NCBI GenBank assembly: GCA_016342285.1
Contig: JAEINQ010000035.1
Location: 1 to 64,000 of the forward strand
DNA from: Desulfobacterales bacterium
GTDB lineage: Bacteria > Desulfobacterota > Desulfobacteria > Desulfobacterales > JAEINQ01
Length of the DNA stretch: 64,000 nucleotides
Direction: 5' to 3'
Below are positions 1 to 7,954 of the stretch, in pieces (positions within the stretch are counted from its first letter, which is position 1; the number at the start of each line of letters is the position of its first letter). The position numbers were made by a program, and so were the translations under genes. The notes beneath the pieces were generated by a model. It was not told the DNA's origin. It was given only the letters and a program-made list of their open reading frames with translations, and did no database searches.

Positions 1-1
1 A

Positions 2-145
2 CAGTTCCGAGCCGCGAGCCGACACCCTCCTGGCCATGGCGGGAACATTTTTACCCATATGAAACAGCGAAGAGCCAAGATTCTCAACGGCTATGTCGCT
101 TATCTGAAAACCCAGCCCGAAATCGGTGAGACCACCATCCATTGA
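2..145 (+). CDS. possible 3' end of a truncated gene
   Basis: An open frame enters from the left edge and stops at a TGA at 143-145, giving about 47 residues that end in KTQPEIGETTIH. The tail is basic then polar (THMKQRRAKILNGYVAYLK), which could be a real C-terminus, but I recognise no family. It contains the 28-base segment found inverted at 5400-5427, so it may be repeat DNA that happens to be open. Confidence 0.25.
   Translation, partial: QFRAASRHPPGHGGNIFTHMKQRRAKILNGYVAYLKTQPEIGETTIH
49..76. repeat. 28-base repeat, copy 1 (inverted copy at 5400-5427)
   Basis: The 28 bases here are the exact reverse complement of 5400-5427. A short CCCTCCTGGCC word also lies beside each copy (25-35 here, 5427-5437 there). 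The two copies bracket the first 5.4 kb of genes. Confidence 0.7.
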
Positions 146-381
146 CCCTGCCTGCATATTTGCCCGCAAACAGCGGTTTTGTATATTATCGCCTTTTTGA
201 TGTCCTTTGAAGCGGGGGCAAAGGGCCATGAACCGGTTTAATGCAGTGAATGGAGTTTCAGTTATTGAGTTGACATTTTTATTCGTGTGCTTACAATCAT
301 CCATAATACGCGTTCCGCCAAGGGACATACCGGATCCCAGCCAGGGTCGTAACCTCACACGGTAGACTCACGATTTTTTCC

Positions 382-427
382 TTGACTAAATTCCTTGAAG
401 AAATTATATGCAAGAAATATATTGCAT
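382..427 (+). promoter_or_regulatory. promoter and probable autoregulatory operator of the TetR gene
   Basis: TTGACT (382-387), a 17-base spacer and TATATG (405-410) make a good sigma-70 promoter. An inverted repeat, ATGCAA (408-413), 8 bases, TTGCAT (422-427), overlaps the -10 element and start-point region, where a TetR dimer would block transcription. A further TTGCAA half-site lies at 435-440. That the neighbouring TetR protein binds here is inference. Confidence 0.65.
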
Positions 428-469
428 CGCCGTTTTGCAAATAAATTGAGTTCAGAGAGCTGAAACGCC

Positions 470-1102
470 ATGGGCATTCAAGAGAGAAAAGAACGGGAGA
501 AGGAGCGGCGGCGGCAACAGATCATTGTGGCGGCCAAACGGGTATTTTCGGAAAAGGGATTCAACAAGGCCACCATGGAGGACATCGCCCATGAGGCCGA
601 ATTGAGTCCCGGGACCCTGTACCTGTATTTCAAAAACAAGGAAGAGCTTTACGCATCGCTGTCCTTGCGCATCCTTCAATATCTTCATATTCGGGTGGAG
701 CATGTCAACAAGGAAGAAGGGCTCGGGGCCGAGCAGAAGCTCGACGCCCTTATCGAAGCCATGTACGATGTCTATGCCTTCGACCCGCTGATTCTGATCA
801 ATATGTTTCACCTTCAGTCCAGTGAAACCCTGAAAAACCTTTCCCCCCAACTCATGAGCGAGATCGAGGAATTGAGCCGCAAATCCATCAATGCCATCGC
901 CGCTGTCTTCCAATGCGGCATTGACGGGGGCATCTTCATTGACCGCCATCCGGTGGCATTGGCGGATATTTTCTGGTCTCTTTTTTCCGGGGTCATATTA
1001 TGGACCACCAGCAAGAAGATCATTAACGAAGAAAAAGACTACCTCCGGGATACCCTGAAAATAGCCTTTGAGATGTTCAGCCGAGGGCTTTACAAGCACT
1101 GA
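470..1102 (+). CDS. TetR/AcrR family transcriptional regulator
   Basis: This 210-residue protein has a TetR_N helix-turn-helix at about residues 16-62 (FSEKGFNKATMEDIA, then SPGTLYLYFKNKEEL as recognition helix). The rest is an all-alpha ligand-binding and dimerisation domain, as is normal for TetR proteins of 190-220 residues. The start is the ATG following the TGAAACGCC leader. The gene has its own promoter with an inverted repeat over the -10 box and ends in a strong terminator, so it is a single-gene unit and probably represses itself. No divergent target gene is visible on its left, so the effector and regulon cannot be told from the sequence. Confidence 0.9.
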   Translation: MGIQERKEREKERRRQQIIVAAKRVFSEKGFNKATMEDIAHEAELSPGTLYLYFKNKEELYASLSLRILQYLHIRVEHVNKEEGLGAEQKLDALIEAMYDVYAFDPLILINMFHLQSSETLKNLSPQLMSEIEELSRKSINAIAAVFQCGIDGGIFIDRHPVALADIFWSLFSGVILWTTSKKIINEEKDYLRDTLKIAFEMFSRGLYKH

Positions 1103-1129
1103 TTGGACTCCCAATTACCGGGACAAGAC

Positions 1130-1160
1130 GGCGCCTCCTGACCGGGGGGCGCCTTTTTTT
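1130..1160 (+). terminator. intrinsic terminator of the TetR gene
   Basis: A GC-rich stem (GGCGCCTCC with GGGGGCGCC, G-T pairs allowed, 6-base loop) is followed by seven T residues at 1154-1160. It sits 28 bases after the TetR stop. The convergent gene on the minus strand ends inside the T-run, so the stem separates the two. Confidence 0.85.
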
Positions 1161-2787
1161 ATTGGGGTTTGAAGAGGCGGGTGATTTCATCCACGGCAAA
1201 CCGTGGCCAGTGGGTTGGCACGCCCTTGTCAAAGGCATCCATACCCCGTCCGGGCGATGTGACCGTTCCAATCTCCGTGATGGCGATACCGGCGTTGGAC
1301 ACGGCGGCCATGATGGGCCCGGCTGATTCCGGCCGACAACAGATCAACAGGCTGCCGGAGCCGATCAGCCCCAGGGGGTTGATGCCGAGCCGATCGCAGA
1401 CTGTGCGGCATAAGTCCATTATGGGAATGCGGTCGATCTCCACCCGTATTCGATGGCCTGCGGCCGCGCTCAATTCCTCCAGGGCCGTGGCGATTCCGCC
1501 TTCGGTGACATCATGCATGCCGGTCACCTTGCCGGACCTTGTGGCGATGCCGGCTTCTTCAATGATGCTCAGTTCGGATAGCAGATGGTGACAGGTTTTG
1601 ATGTCTTGATCGCACATCCCCGAGGCTTTCAGGCGGTCGCCGAATTCCCGGGCGATAATGGTGGTGCCTTCAACGGCCAGGGCCTTGGTCAGAAGCACCC
1701 GGTCGCCGGCGCTGATGGCTGACTTGTCAATGAGCCGGCTGCGGGACACGGTGCCGGCCATCATGCCGATGACCACGGTCCGGGTGACGGCATCGGTAAT
1801 TTCGGTATGACCGCCGCACAGGGTGATCTGCCATCGGCCGCAGGCGCGGTGCAACTGTTCCATCACAGCCAGGGCGGCAGCGGTGGTGATGCCGCAGGGA
1901 AAGAGGATGGTGGTGAGCAGCCATCGCGGAGTGGCGCCAGCCGTGGCGATATCATTGGCATTGACCACCACGGCATAATCGCCGATGGCGTCGGTGGCAA
2001 AAGTGATGGGGTCAGATTTTAGGATCAGAACCTCTTCCCCGGCCACGCTCACGGCAGCGGTGTCCTCGCCAACGGCTGAGGCGATGAGAACGGAGGGGTC
2101 CGGGCGGGTAAACGCTTTGAAGAACCCTTCGAGCAGGTCGGCAGGAAATTTGCCCGCTGCCAGGGGCAGGTGCATGCGGACAATGTCCACCAGGTCGTCA
2201 AGACCGGGCACGCAGACATCGCTGTCCCAGCCCGCCGAATCGCTGTCAACGCCGTCGGGTGCGATGAGGGCGGTCATGGCGCCGGCTGCCTGTCCGGCCT
2301 GAATATCAAAGACAAAGTCGCCCACCACCAAGCTCTCTTCGGGGGAGACACCGAGCCTTTCCGCTGCCAGAAAGACCCCGTCAGGGCTGGGTTTGGGTGC
2401 GACGGGGTCGTCGCGGGAAATGATGGCAGCGAAATCCGTCGGGACGATCCCGTTAAAGTTGGTCAGGGCACGCAGCACCGAAGCCCGGCTGTTGCGCGTG
2501 AGGATGGCCGCCGGAACCCGCCGGGCCTTAAGAAACCGCAGGAGGCGTTCGGCACCCAACGCCGGCTCAGACAGGGCCGCGGCATCGGCTTCGAATCGAT
2601 CCAGGGCCGTATGGGCCTCGGCCCTTTGATCGGCGTCGGCCAGGTGGTCGATGAACTCCAGCACGGGACGGTCGATGGGACAGCCCAGCGCCCGTTTGAT
2701 GGCGGGAAAGTCCAAGGCACCGGGCCGGGTCAGGGTACCGTCGAAATCAAAGACAACGGCACAAATCCGGCGGTGGCGAGTGTTCAT
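1159..2787 (-). CDS. HAD-family hydrolase fused to a HypE/AIR-synthase-like (PurM-fold) domain
   Basis: The 542-residue protein has two parts. Residues 1-200 are a HAD phosphatase of the phosphoglycolate-phosphatase type: DFDGT at 14-18 holds the nucleophilic Asp, ILTRNS is motif II, a PKP lysine is motif III, and VGDFVFDIQAG is motif IV. From about residue 215 to the end is an AIR-synthase-related domain like HypE, ThiL or PurM, with GEDTAAV, a Gly-rich DAIGDYAVVVNANDIA segment and GMHDVTEGG near the C-terminal subdomain. PurM-fold enzymes bind ATP in a dimer and act on amides or phosphates. The natural substrate is unknown, and the C-terminal CxE tail of true HypE is absent. The ATG at 2787 follows an AAGGAG. 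It stands alone. Confidence 0.85.
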   Translation of the reverse strand: MNTRHRRICAVVFDFDGTLTRPGALDFPAIKRALGCPIDRPVLEFIDHLADADQRAEAHTALDRFEADAAALSEPALGAERLLRFLKARRVPAAILTRNSRASVLRALTNFNGIVPTDFAAIISRDDPVAPKPSPDGVFLAAERLGVSPEESLVVGDFVFDIQAGQAAGAMTALIAPDGVDSDSAGWDSDVCVPGLDDLVDIVRMHLPLAAGKFPADLLEGFFKAFTRPDPSVLIASAVGEDTAAVSVAGEEVLILKSDPITFATDAIGDYAVVVNANDIATAGATPRWLLTTILFPCGITTAAALAVMEQLHRACGRWQITLCGGHTEITDAVTRTVVIGMMAGTVSRSRLIDKSAISAGDRVLLTKALAVEGTTIIAREFGDRLKASGMCDQDIKTCHHLLSELSIIEEAGIATRSGKVTGMHDVTEGGIATALEELSAAAGHRIRVEIDRIPIMDLCRTVCDRLGINPLGLIGSGSLLICCRPESAGPIMAAVSNAGIAITEIGTVTSPGRGMDAFDKGVPTHWPRFAVDEITRLFKPQ

Positions 2788-2864
2788 GTCTAAAAGCGCT
2801 CCTTGGGGTGGTTGGCCGCTAAACCTGTTTTTTGCATGGGTGATGAACGATTAAAAAACTAAAA

Positions 2865-2948
2865 TTACCACGGAACACGCAGAGATCACAGACATAACAA
2901 CGTTATACAAGGGAAAATTCTGTGTGTGCTCCGTGATCTCCGTGGTAA
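2865..2948. repeat. ACCAC-type long imperfect hairpin
   Basis: TTACCACGG at the left is matched by CCGTGGTAA at the right. The arms are built from periodic words (ACACGCAGAGATCACAG against CTGTGTGTGCTCCGTGATCTC) around a central AACGTT. The same architecture recurs at 13790-13858, 39849-39933 and 40066-40147. It lies between two genes pointing left and may act as a terminator or RNA structure. Confidence 0.65.
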
Positions 2949-3019
2949 AAAAAGGCCATATTCCAAGCCATCAAAGGGGTCGTGGGTACAGTGGCAAAAA
3001 CGGGCCGGAATTACAATGC

Positions 3020-4669
3020 CTAAGAAGCTTCCGGAAAGGCTTTGACGGAGTGTTCCTTGAGAATGTATTTTTGTACCTTACCGCTGGCGGTCATGGGGTA
3101 TTCGGCGGTAAAGGCCACGTGCTTGGGGATTTTGTGCCGGCTGATCCGGCCCCGGCAAAAATCGCGCACGTCCTCCGGTGCCAGAGACTGGCCTTCCTTG
3201 AGAATGACGAAGGCGCCGACCTCTTCGCCGTATTTTCGGCTGGGCACGCCCACCACCTGAACGTCTCGAATCGCGTCCATTTGAAAGAGGAATTCTTCGA
3301 TTTCCCGGGGATAGATGTTTTCGCCACCGCGAATGATCATATCCTTGTGGCGACCGGTGATGGCCAGGTAGCCCCTGTCGTCCATGACCCCCAGATCGCC
3401 GCTGTGCAGCCACCCGTCGGCGTCGATGGCTTCGGCCGTGGCCTCGGGATTGTTGTAGTACCCCTTCATGACGTTGTAGCCGCGGCAGCAGATCTCCCCC
3501 TGCTTGCCGGCCGAAAGGGTCTGGCCTGTTTCCAGATCGACAATTTTGACCTCGATGGTCGGCATGACCCTTCCCACCGATTCCACCCGGTATCGCAGAT
3601 CGTCGTCGACCCGGGTCTGGGTGATGACCGGTGAGGCTTCGGTCAGACCGTAGCAGATGGTGATATCGGTCATGTGCATGTTGTCGATGACCTGGCGCAT
3701 GACCTGGACCGGGCAGGGGGAGCCTGCCATGATGCCGGTGCGAAGGGAGGAAAAGTCGAATTTGTCGAACAACTTGTGCTCCAGCACGGCGATGAACATG
3801 GTCGGCACCCCATAGAGGGCGGTGCACCGCTCCTGCTCTATCGAGGCCATGACCTGGACCGGATCGAAAGACTCCAGAATCACCAGGGTGGTGCCGTGGG
3901 TGACGGCGGCCAGTACCCCTAGGACGCATCCGAAACAGTGAAAGAGCGGTACCGGCAGGCAGAGCCGGTCGGTGGAGGCAAAGTGCTGGTTTTCCCCGAT
4001 CCAGTAGCCGTTGTTGCCGATGTTGTGATGGGTGAGCATCACCCCCTTGGGAAACCCGGTGGTGCCCGAGGTGTACTGCATGTTGACCACATCATGGCAG
4101 TCCAGGGCCGCCTGACGCGCCGCGTAGGCGGCCTCATCGGTCATGGCAGCCATGGCCATGACTTCGGGGAGGGTGTACATCCCCCGGTGCTTTTCCGGTC
4201 CCAGGAAAAAGACCCGCCGCAGGTGAGGAAACCGTTCCGAGGTCAGATAGCCCCGCTGCTGGGTTCGCAATTCCGGAACCAGGTCGTAGACGGTCTGCAC
4301 GTAGTCGGTGTCTTGGCAGCCGTCGATGAGAAAGAGGTTTTCGCATTCGCTCTGGCGCAGCAGGTAGGCCAGTTCATCTTGTTTGTAGTTGGTGTTGACC
4401 GTCAGCAGGACGGCCCCAATTTTGGCCGTGGCAAACTGAAGGGCCACCCAGTAGGGAATGTTGGTGGCCCAGATGGCGACCTTTTCTCCTTTTTCAACCC
4501 CCAGGGCCATGAGCCCCCTGGCCAGCCGATCCACCACCCGGCCAAACTCCCCATAGGTGAGCCGGTAGTCCCGGTCTACATAGACGATGGCGTCGTTGTT
4601 TGGATGCTGGGCGATGGCGCGGTCCAGGATTTGACCCAGAGTGAAATTGTGCGGAGCCTCGTTTCCCAT
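3020..4669 (-). CDS. AMP-dependent acyl-CoA synthetase (fatty-acid/aryl-CoA ligase)
   Basis: This 549-residue cytoplasmic ligase activates a carboxylic acid through an acyl-adenylate and transfers it to CoA. It has the adenylate-forming P-loop [10 protein letters not shown] (about residue 200), YGLTEASP, the hinge region [20 protein letters not shown], and the C-terminal catalytic lysine in MTASGKVQK. Length and motifs fit the medium/long-chain FadD-like class; chain specificity cannot be read from sequence. The start ATG at 4669 follows GGGAGACATC. The gene lies 30 bases after an XRE-cupin regulator on the same strand, so the two are probably one operon, with the regulator sensing a substrate or product of the ligase. 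Confidence 0.93.
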   Translation of the reverse strand: MGNEAPHNFTLGQILDRAIAQHPNNDAIVYVDRDYRLTYGEFGRVVDRLARGLMALGVEKGEKVAIWATNIPYWVALQFATAKIGAVLLTVNTNYKQDELAYLLRQSECENLFLIDGCQDTDYVQTVYDLVPELRTQQRGYLTSERFPHLRRVFFLGPEKHRGMYTLPEVMAMAAMTDEAAYAARQAALDCHDVVNMQYTSGTTGFPKGVMLTHHNIGNNGYWIGENQHFASTDRLCLPVPLFHCFGCVLGVLAAVTHGTTLVILESFDPVQVMASIEQERCTALYGVPTMFIAVLEHKLFDKFDFSSLRTGIMAGSPCPVQVMRQVIDNMHMTDITICYGLTEASPVITQTRVDDDLRYRVESVGRVMPTIEVKIVDLETGQTLSAGKQGEICCRGYNVMKGYYNNPEATAEAIDADGWLHSGDLGVMDDRGYLAITGRHKDMIIRGGENIYPREIEEFLFQMDAIRDVQVVGVPSRKYGEEVGAFVILKEGQSLAPEDVRDFCRGRISRHKIPKHVAFTAEYPMTASGKVQKYILKEHSVKAFPEAS

Positions 4670-4699
4670 GATGTCTCCCGTTGGATTTGCTCGACCGGC

Positions 4700-5269
4700 T
4701 TATTGCGGAACGTAGAGGACGGCGTGAATGGTGGCTGGCTGGTTGCCGAGGCAACTGACCCGGTGAGGCACCACCGAGTTGTAGTAAGTGCTGTCTCCGG
4801 TGCCCAGTTCGTAGACCTCCTTGCCGTAGATGATTTCGATCCGTCCGCTGAGGACCACGATAAATTCCTCGCCCTCGTGGCTGGACAGGGCTTTGTCTTC
4901 GGCCGATTCGGGAAGCACTTCGATGAAGAACGGTTCCATGTGGCGGTCGGTCTTACCGGTGCCCAGGGAAAAAAACCGCAGTTCCACCGGTTTGTCCTTT
5001 CCCCGGAGAATGCTCAACTGTTGCTTGCGGTCCGATTGGCGAATGATAAGCGGATCGTCACTGATCTGATCGTCGAGGAGGGTGCCCAGGCGGATGCCGA
5101 GGGCACGGGCGATTTTGAGCAGTGGCCCGAGAGACGGACAGACGTTTTCATCCCGGACCAATCGCAGGAACTCCGGGTCCAGCTCGGTCTTGGCGGCCAA
5201 ATCTTCAATGTCCATTTCTTTTTTTTCAAGGTAAGTCCGAATCCGCTGGCTGATTTTTTTGCTTTGCAT
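4700..5269 (-). CDS. XRE-family regulator with C-terminal cupin domain
   Basis: From the ATG at 5269, which follows CCAAGGAGAACC, the protein is 189 residues; a longer upstream frame has no good ribosome-binding site. Residues 5-65 form a lambda-repressor-type helix-turn-helix (IEDLAAKTELDPEFLRLV). Residues about 105-188 form a cupin_2 beta-barrel (SSHEGEEFIVVLSGRIEI, ELGTGDSTYYNSVVPHRV). MerR-like small-molecule control through the cupin is typical of this family. It is the first gene of a probable two-gene unit with the downstream acyl-CoA synthetase. Confidence 0.9.
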   Translation of the reverse strand: MQSKKISQRIRTYLEKKEMDIEDLAAKTELDPEFLRLVRDENVCPSLGPLLKIARALGIRLGTLLDDQISDDPLIIRQSDRKQQLSILRGKDKPVELRFFSLGTGKTDRHMEPFFIEVLPESAEDKALSSHEGEEFIVVLSGRIEIIYGKEVYELGTGDSTYYNSVVPHRVSCLGNQPATIHAVLYVPQ

Positions 5270-5621
5270 GGTTCTCCTTGGGTTTCTCGCGATACCGCCG
5301 CCTCGGGCCGGACACCCGGGCGGCGGTGACAAGGGTTAAGGGTCTCGTTAGAAAAATATTTTTTTTAATGGTTGGTGCCGCCGTTGTCAAAGGAAAAAAG
5401 GCTCTTCGCTGTTTCATATGGGTAAAACCCTCCTGGCCTCCCACACGAAATAGCGAGGAACCGGAAAAAAGATCACCGGGCCATGGACACCGGAAAATCG
5501 AGGGGATGACAGAGGGCCTTTTTTCATGTGACGATCGGTCACTATCGTCAAACCACACGGTTCGGGGTTGGCAACTGGTCCCTTTCCAGGTGCCGCCCAT
5601 CACCTCCCGGGCGTGGATTCT
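5270..5621. other. intergenic region with inverted 28-base repeat
   Basis: There is no credible gene in these 352 bases. They hold the leader of the XRE-cupin gene, a T-rich patch at 5355-5368, and at 5400-5427 the exact reverse complement of bases 49-76. The rest, near the 3' end of the decarboxylase gene, shows no feature I can name. Confidence 0.6.
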
Positions 5622-6899
5622 TTACGAAATCTTGCCGACCGAGGCGGCGGGCAGGGTCCTGGGCGCAAAGTCCAGGGTGGCAAAGTGGTCGGCAGCGGTT
5701 TCGGCACGGCGGATGCGTTCCACACGGCCGTCGACATTTAGGAGCAGTTCCTGGGGGCGGAGCTTGCCGTTGTAGTTAAAGCCCATGGCATGACCGTGGG
5801 CGCCGGTGTCGTGAATCAGCAGCAGGTCGCCAATGCTGATGGGCGGCAGAGGGCGGCTGATGGCGAATTTGTCATTGTTTTCACACAATGAGCCGACCAC
5901 GTCCACCACCACATTTGAATCCATTTCCTCTTTTCCAGGCACGGTGATGTGGTGGTAGGCGCCATAGATGCCCGGCCGCATCAGGGCGGTCATGCAGGCG
6001 TCCACGCCGACATAACGACGATAGATATCCTTGAAATTGATGGCCCGGACCGCCAGCACGCCGTGGGGGCCGGTCATGAACCGGCCGCTTTCCATGTAAA
6101 GGCGCGGTGCGTAGCCGTTTCGGGTGCGGAATCCGTTCATCAGACCGGTGATTGCCCGGCCCATGGCCGAAAGATCCAGCGGCGGATCTTCGGGCCGGTA
6201 GGGGATGCCGAGTCCGCCGCCCATGTTGACAAATTCAAAGCGGATGCCGAGGGCTGCAGAGATTTCTGTCACCAGGTCCAGCAACATTTCGACGGTCCGG
6301 AGCATGTAGCGATGGTCACGCTCGTTGGAGGCGAGCATGGTGTGGAGCCCGAAACGTCGGGCACCGCGTTGTCGGGCCTGGTCAAAGGCTGCAACGATCT
6401 GGTCGTGACTGACCCCGTATTTGGATTCCAGCGGATTGCCGATGATGCTGTTGCCGGTTCGCCGCGGCCCCGGGTTGTATCGGAAACAGATCAATTCCGG
6501 CATTCTCGGCACTTTTGAAACCAGACTGATGTCGTCCAGGTTTAAGATGGCCCCTGTTGCCTCGGCCGCCTCGAATTCTTCGGTGCTGGTGTTGTTGGAG
6601 GTGAACATCACCGCTTCGCCGTCGCTTCCCATTTTTTGAGCCAGTATCAGTTCGGTGATGGAACTACAGTCGAACCCGAACCCCATCTCCTTCATGATGC
6701 CCAGAATTCGGGGGTTGGGAAGGGCCTTGACGGCAAAATACTCCTGGAATCCGTCGATGTCCGAAAAGGCTGATTGAAGCTGTTCGGCGGTGTGGCGAAT
6801 GCCGGCTTCGTCGTAGATGTGGAAAGGGGTGCCGAAGTGGTCGCAGATGTCGGGTAGCAACGGTGTCAGGCGCTGTTGAAAATCGTCACTCATGGGCAT
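5622..6899 (-). CDS. PLP-dependent decarboxylase, diaminopimelate/ornithine/arginine type (fold III)
   Basis: The protein is 425 residues, the usual length for LysA and its relatives. The N-terminal alanine-racemase-like barrel has the PLP lysine in YFAVKALPNP (about residue 58), a FDCSS segment and the phosphate-binding GGGLG. The C-terminal beta domain has SLCENNDKF, with the catalytic cysteine given by the partner subunit, and GAHGHAMGFNYNG. It could be diaminopimelate decarboxylase (last step of lysine synthesis) or a related carboxynorspermidine- or ornithine-type enzyme. DapL 6 kb away makes the lysine pathway plausible. An Lrp/AsnC gene lies just upstream on the same strand, separated by a short-period repeat tract. 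Confidence 0.85.
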   Translation of the reverse strand: MPMSDDFQQRLTPLLPDICDHFGTPFHIYDEAGIRHTAEQLQSAFSDIDGFQEYFAVKALPNPRILGIMKEMGFGFDCSSITELILAQKMGSDGEAVMFTSNNTSTEEFEAAEATGAILNLDDISLVSKVPRMPELICFRYNPGPRRTGNSIIGNPLESKYGVSHDQIVAAFDQARQRGARRFGLHTMLASNERDHRYMLRTVEMLLDLVTEISAALGIRFEFVNMGGGLGIPYRPEDPPLDLSAMGRAITGLMNGFRTRNGYAPRLYMESGRFMTGPHGVLAVRAINFKDIYRRYVGVDACMTALMRPGIYGAYHHITVPGKEEMDSNVVVDVVGSLCENNDKFAISRPLPPISIGDLLLIHDTGAHGHAMGFNYNGKLRPQELLLNVDGRVERIRRAETAADHFATLDFAPRTLPAASVGKIS

Positions 6900-6921
6900 G
6901 GGGAAGGTCCTGGGGTAGAGG

Positions 6922-7016
6922 TGGAAGGTGAAAGGCCAAAGGCTGAAGGCTGAAAGGTAAAAGGTAAAAGGTTAAAGGCTGAAGGTAGAGGGCTGAAGGT
7001 TCAAGGTTCAAAGTTG
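6922..7016. repeat. purine-rich 7-8 base tandem tract
   Basis: Degenerate tandem words of the form AAGGCTG, AAGGTAA and AAGGTTC run through this stretch between the decarboxylase and Lrp genes. It resembles a minisatellite. No coding sense is visible. Confidence 0.6.
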
Positions 7017-7040
7017 GCAAACAACTGCCAGTTATACGCT

Positions 7041-7508
7041 CTATTCGGGATTCGGGGCGTCGATGGGGATTTTGGCGGTCTCCTTGAGGGTCGACAGCAC
7101 CACAGCGGTGCGGGTTTTTGCCACCCCGTCCATGCCGTGGATCTTTTCGGTGATCAACCGGCCCAGGGCCTCGGCATTAGCCACGCGAACCTTGACCAGG
7201 TAACCGTCGTCGCCGCCGGAGATGAAGTGGACCTCCTGGACCTCGCAAAGGGCGGCCAGGGCATCGCCCAGGGTTCGTGCGTTCGCTCCCCGGGCCATGG
7301 CCACGCTAACGAAGGCCACCTGGCGTCGGCGGAATTTTTCCGGATTCAGCCGCACTTCGTAGCCCTCGATGATTCCGGCCTTTTCCAGTTTGCGGATCCG
7401 CTCCAGAACAGCCGATGGCGCCATTTCCACCTGGCGGGCCACCTCCACGTTGGGAATTCGGGCCTTTTTCTGGAGGATATTCAGAATTCTATAGTCAACG
7501 TCGTCCAA
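7041..7508 (-). CDS. Lrp/AsnC family transcriptional regulator
   Basis: The 155-residue protein starts with the Lrp winged-helix domain (DYRILNILQKKARIPNVEVA, then SAVLERIRKLEKAGII). It continues with the RAM/AsnC ligand domain (VAFVSVAMARG, VQEVHFISGGDDGYLVKVRV). Lrp-family proteins form octamers and answer to amino acids. The start is a TTG at 7508 placed 5 bases after a clear AGGAG; no ATG is available in the right position. It lies directly upstream of the decarboxylase gene, so it probably regulates that gene, perhaps in response to lysine or another basic amino acid. A TTGACA -35 box on the minus strand at 7559-7564 is a candidate promoter. Confidence 0.9.
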   Translation of the reverse strand: MDDVDYRILNILQKKARIPNVEVARQVEMAPSAVLERIRKLEKAGIIEGYEVRLNPEKFRRRQVAFVSVAMARGANARTLGDALAALCEVQEVHFISGGDDGYLVKVRVANAEALGRLITEKIHGMDGVAKTRTAVVLSTLKETAKIPIDAPNPE

Positions 7509-7579
7509 AATTCTCTCCTATGCTGAATTAGTAGTTAATTATTCGTAAAATAACAAGTTGTCAAGAATATTATTCTGAT

Positions 7580-7620
7580 AAAATTGCTCAGGGCAATTTT
7601 ATATAGCGCGACTTCGTCGC
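7580..7620. repeat. dual-hairpin element, copy 1
   Basis: Hairpin one is AAAATTGC (7580-7587), 5-base loop, GCAATTTT (7593-7600). Hairpin two is GCGAC, TTC, GTCGC (7608-7620). The same two-hairpin layout recurs at 38607-38646. Confidence 0.65.
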
Positions 7621-7758
7621 TTGGAAACCTGGAAAATTGGCTGATTGGTCGATTCGGTCAAGTATGGGAGAAGGTTTGAAGCGGGTGTGGAAAGTGTGAT
7701 ACCGTGCCGCGTCGGTGTTCCCGCCTGGTTTTAAAACGAGACGGGTGGGCGTGCGAAT

Positions 7759-7816
7759 TTGTTGGCGGTCAGGTCGACCGCCAACAAGCTTTCCCTGCCT
7801 GCCAGGCGAAGCCTGG
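7759..7816. repeat. two perfect hairpins upstream of the radical SAM gene
   Basis: A perfect 12-base stem (TTGTTGGCGGTC at 7759-7770 with GACCGCCAACAA at 7776-7787, 5-base loop) is followed by CCAGGC, GAA, GCCTGG at 7802-7816. Neither has a T-run. The surrounding 7509-7954 region otherwise holds the Lrp promoter region and no credible gene. Confidence 0.6.
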
Positions 7817-7954
7817 TCTGCGATGGTCTGCGTCCGTCTGCGGTTCATAAATAAGTCGCTGCTTTAGTATGACCCGTTATTAACCTTCACGAATATACGT
7901 CATCATATTTCTGGCAATGTGAACATAGGCGTCCCAGCGGCAAGAAGGGAAAAA

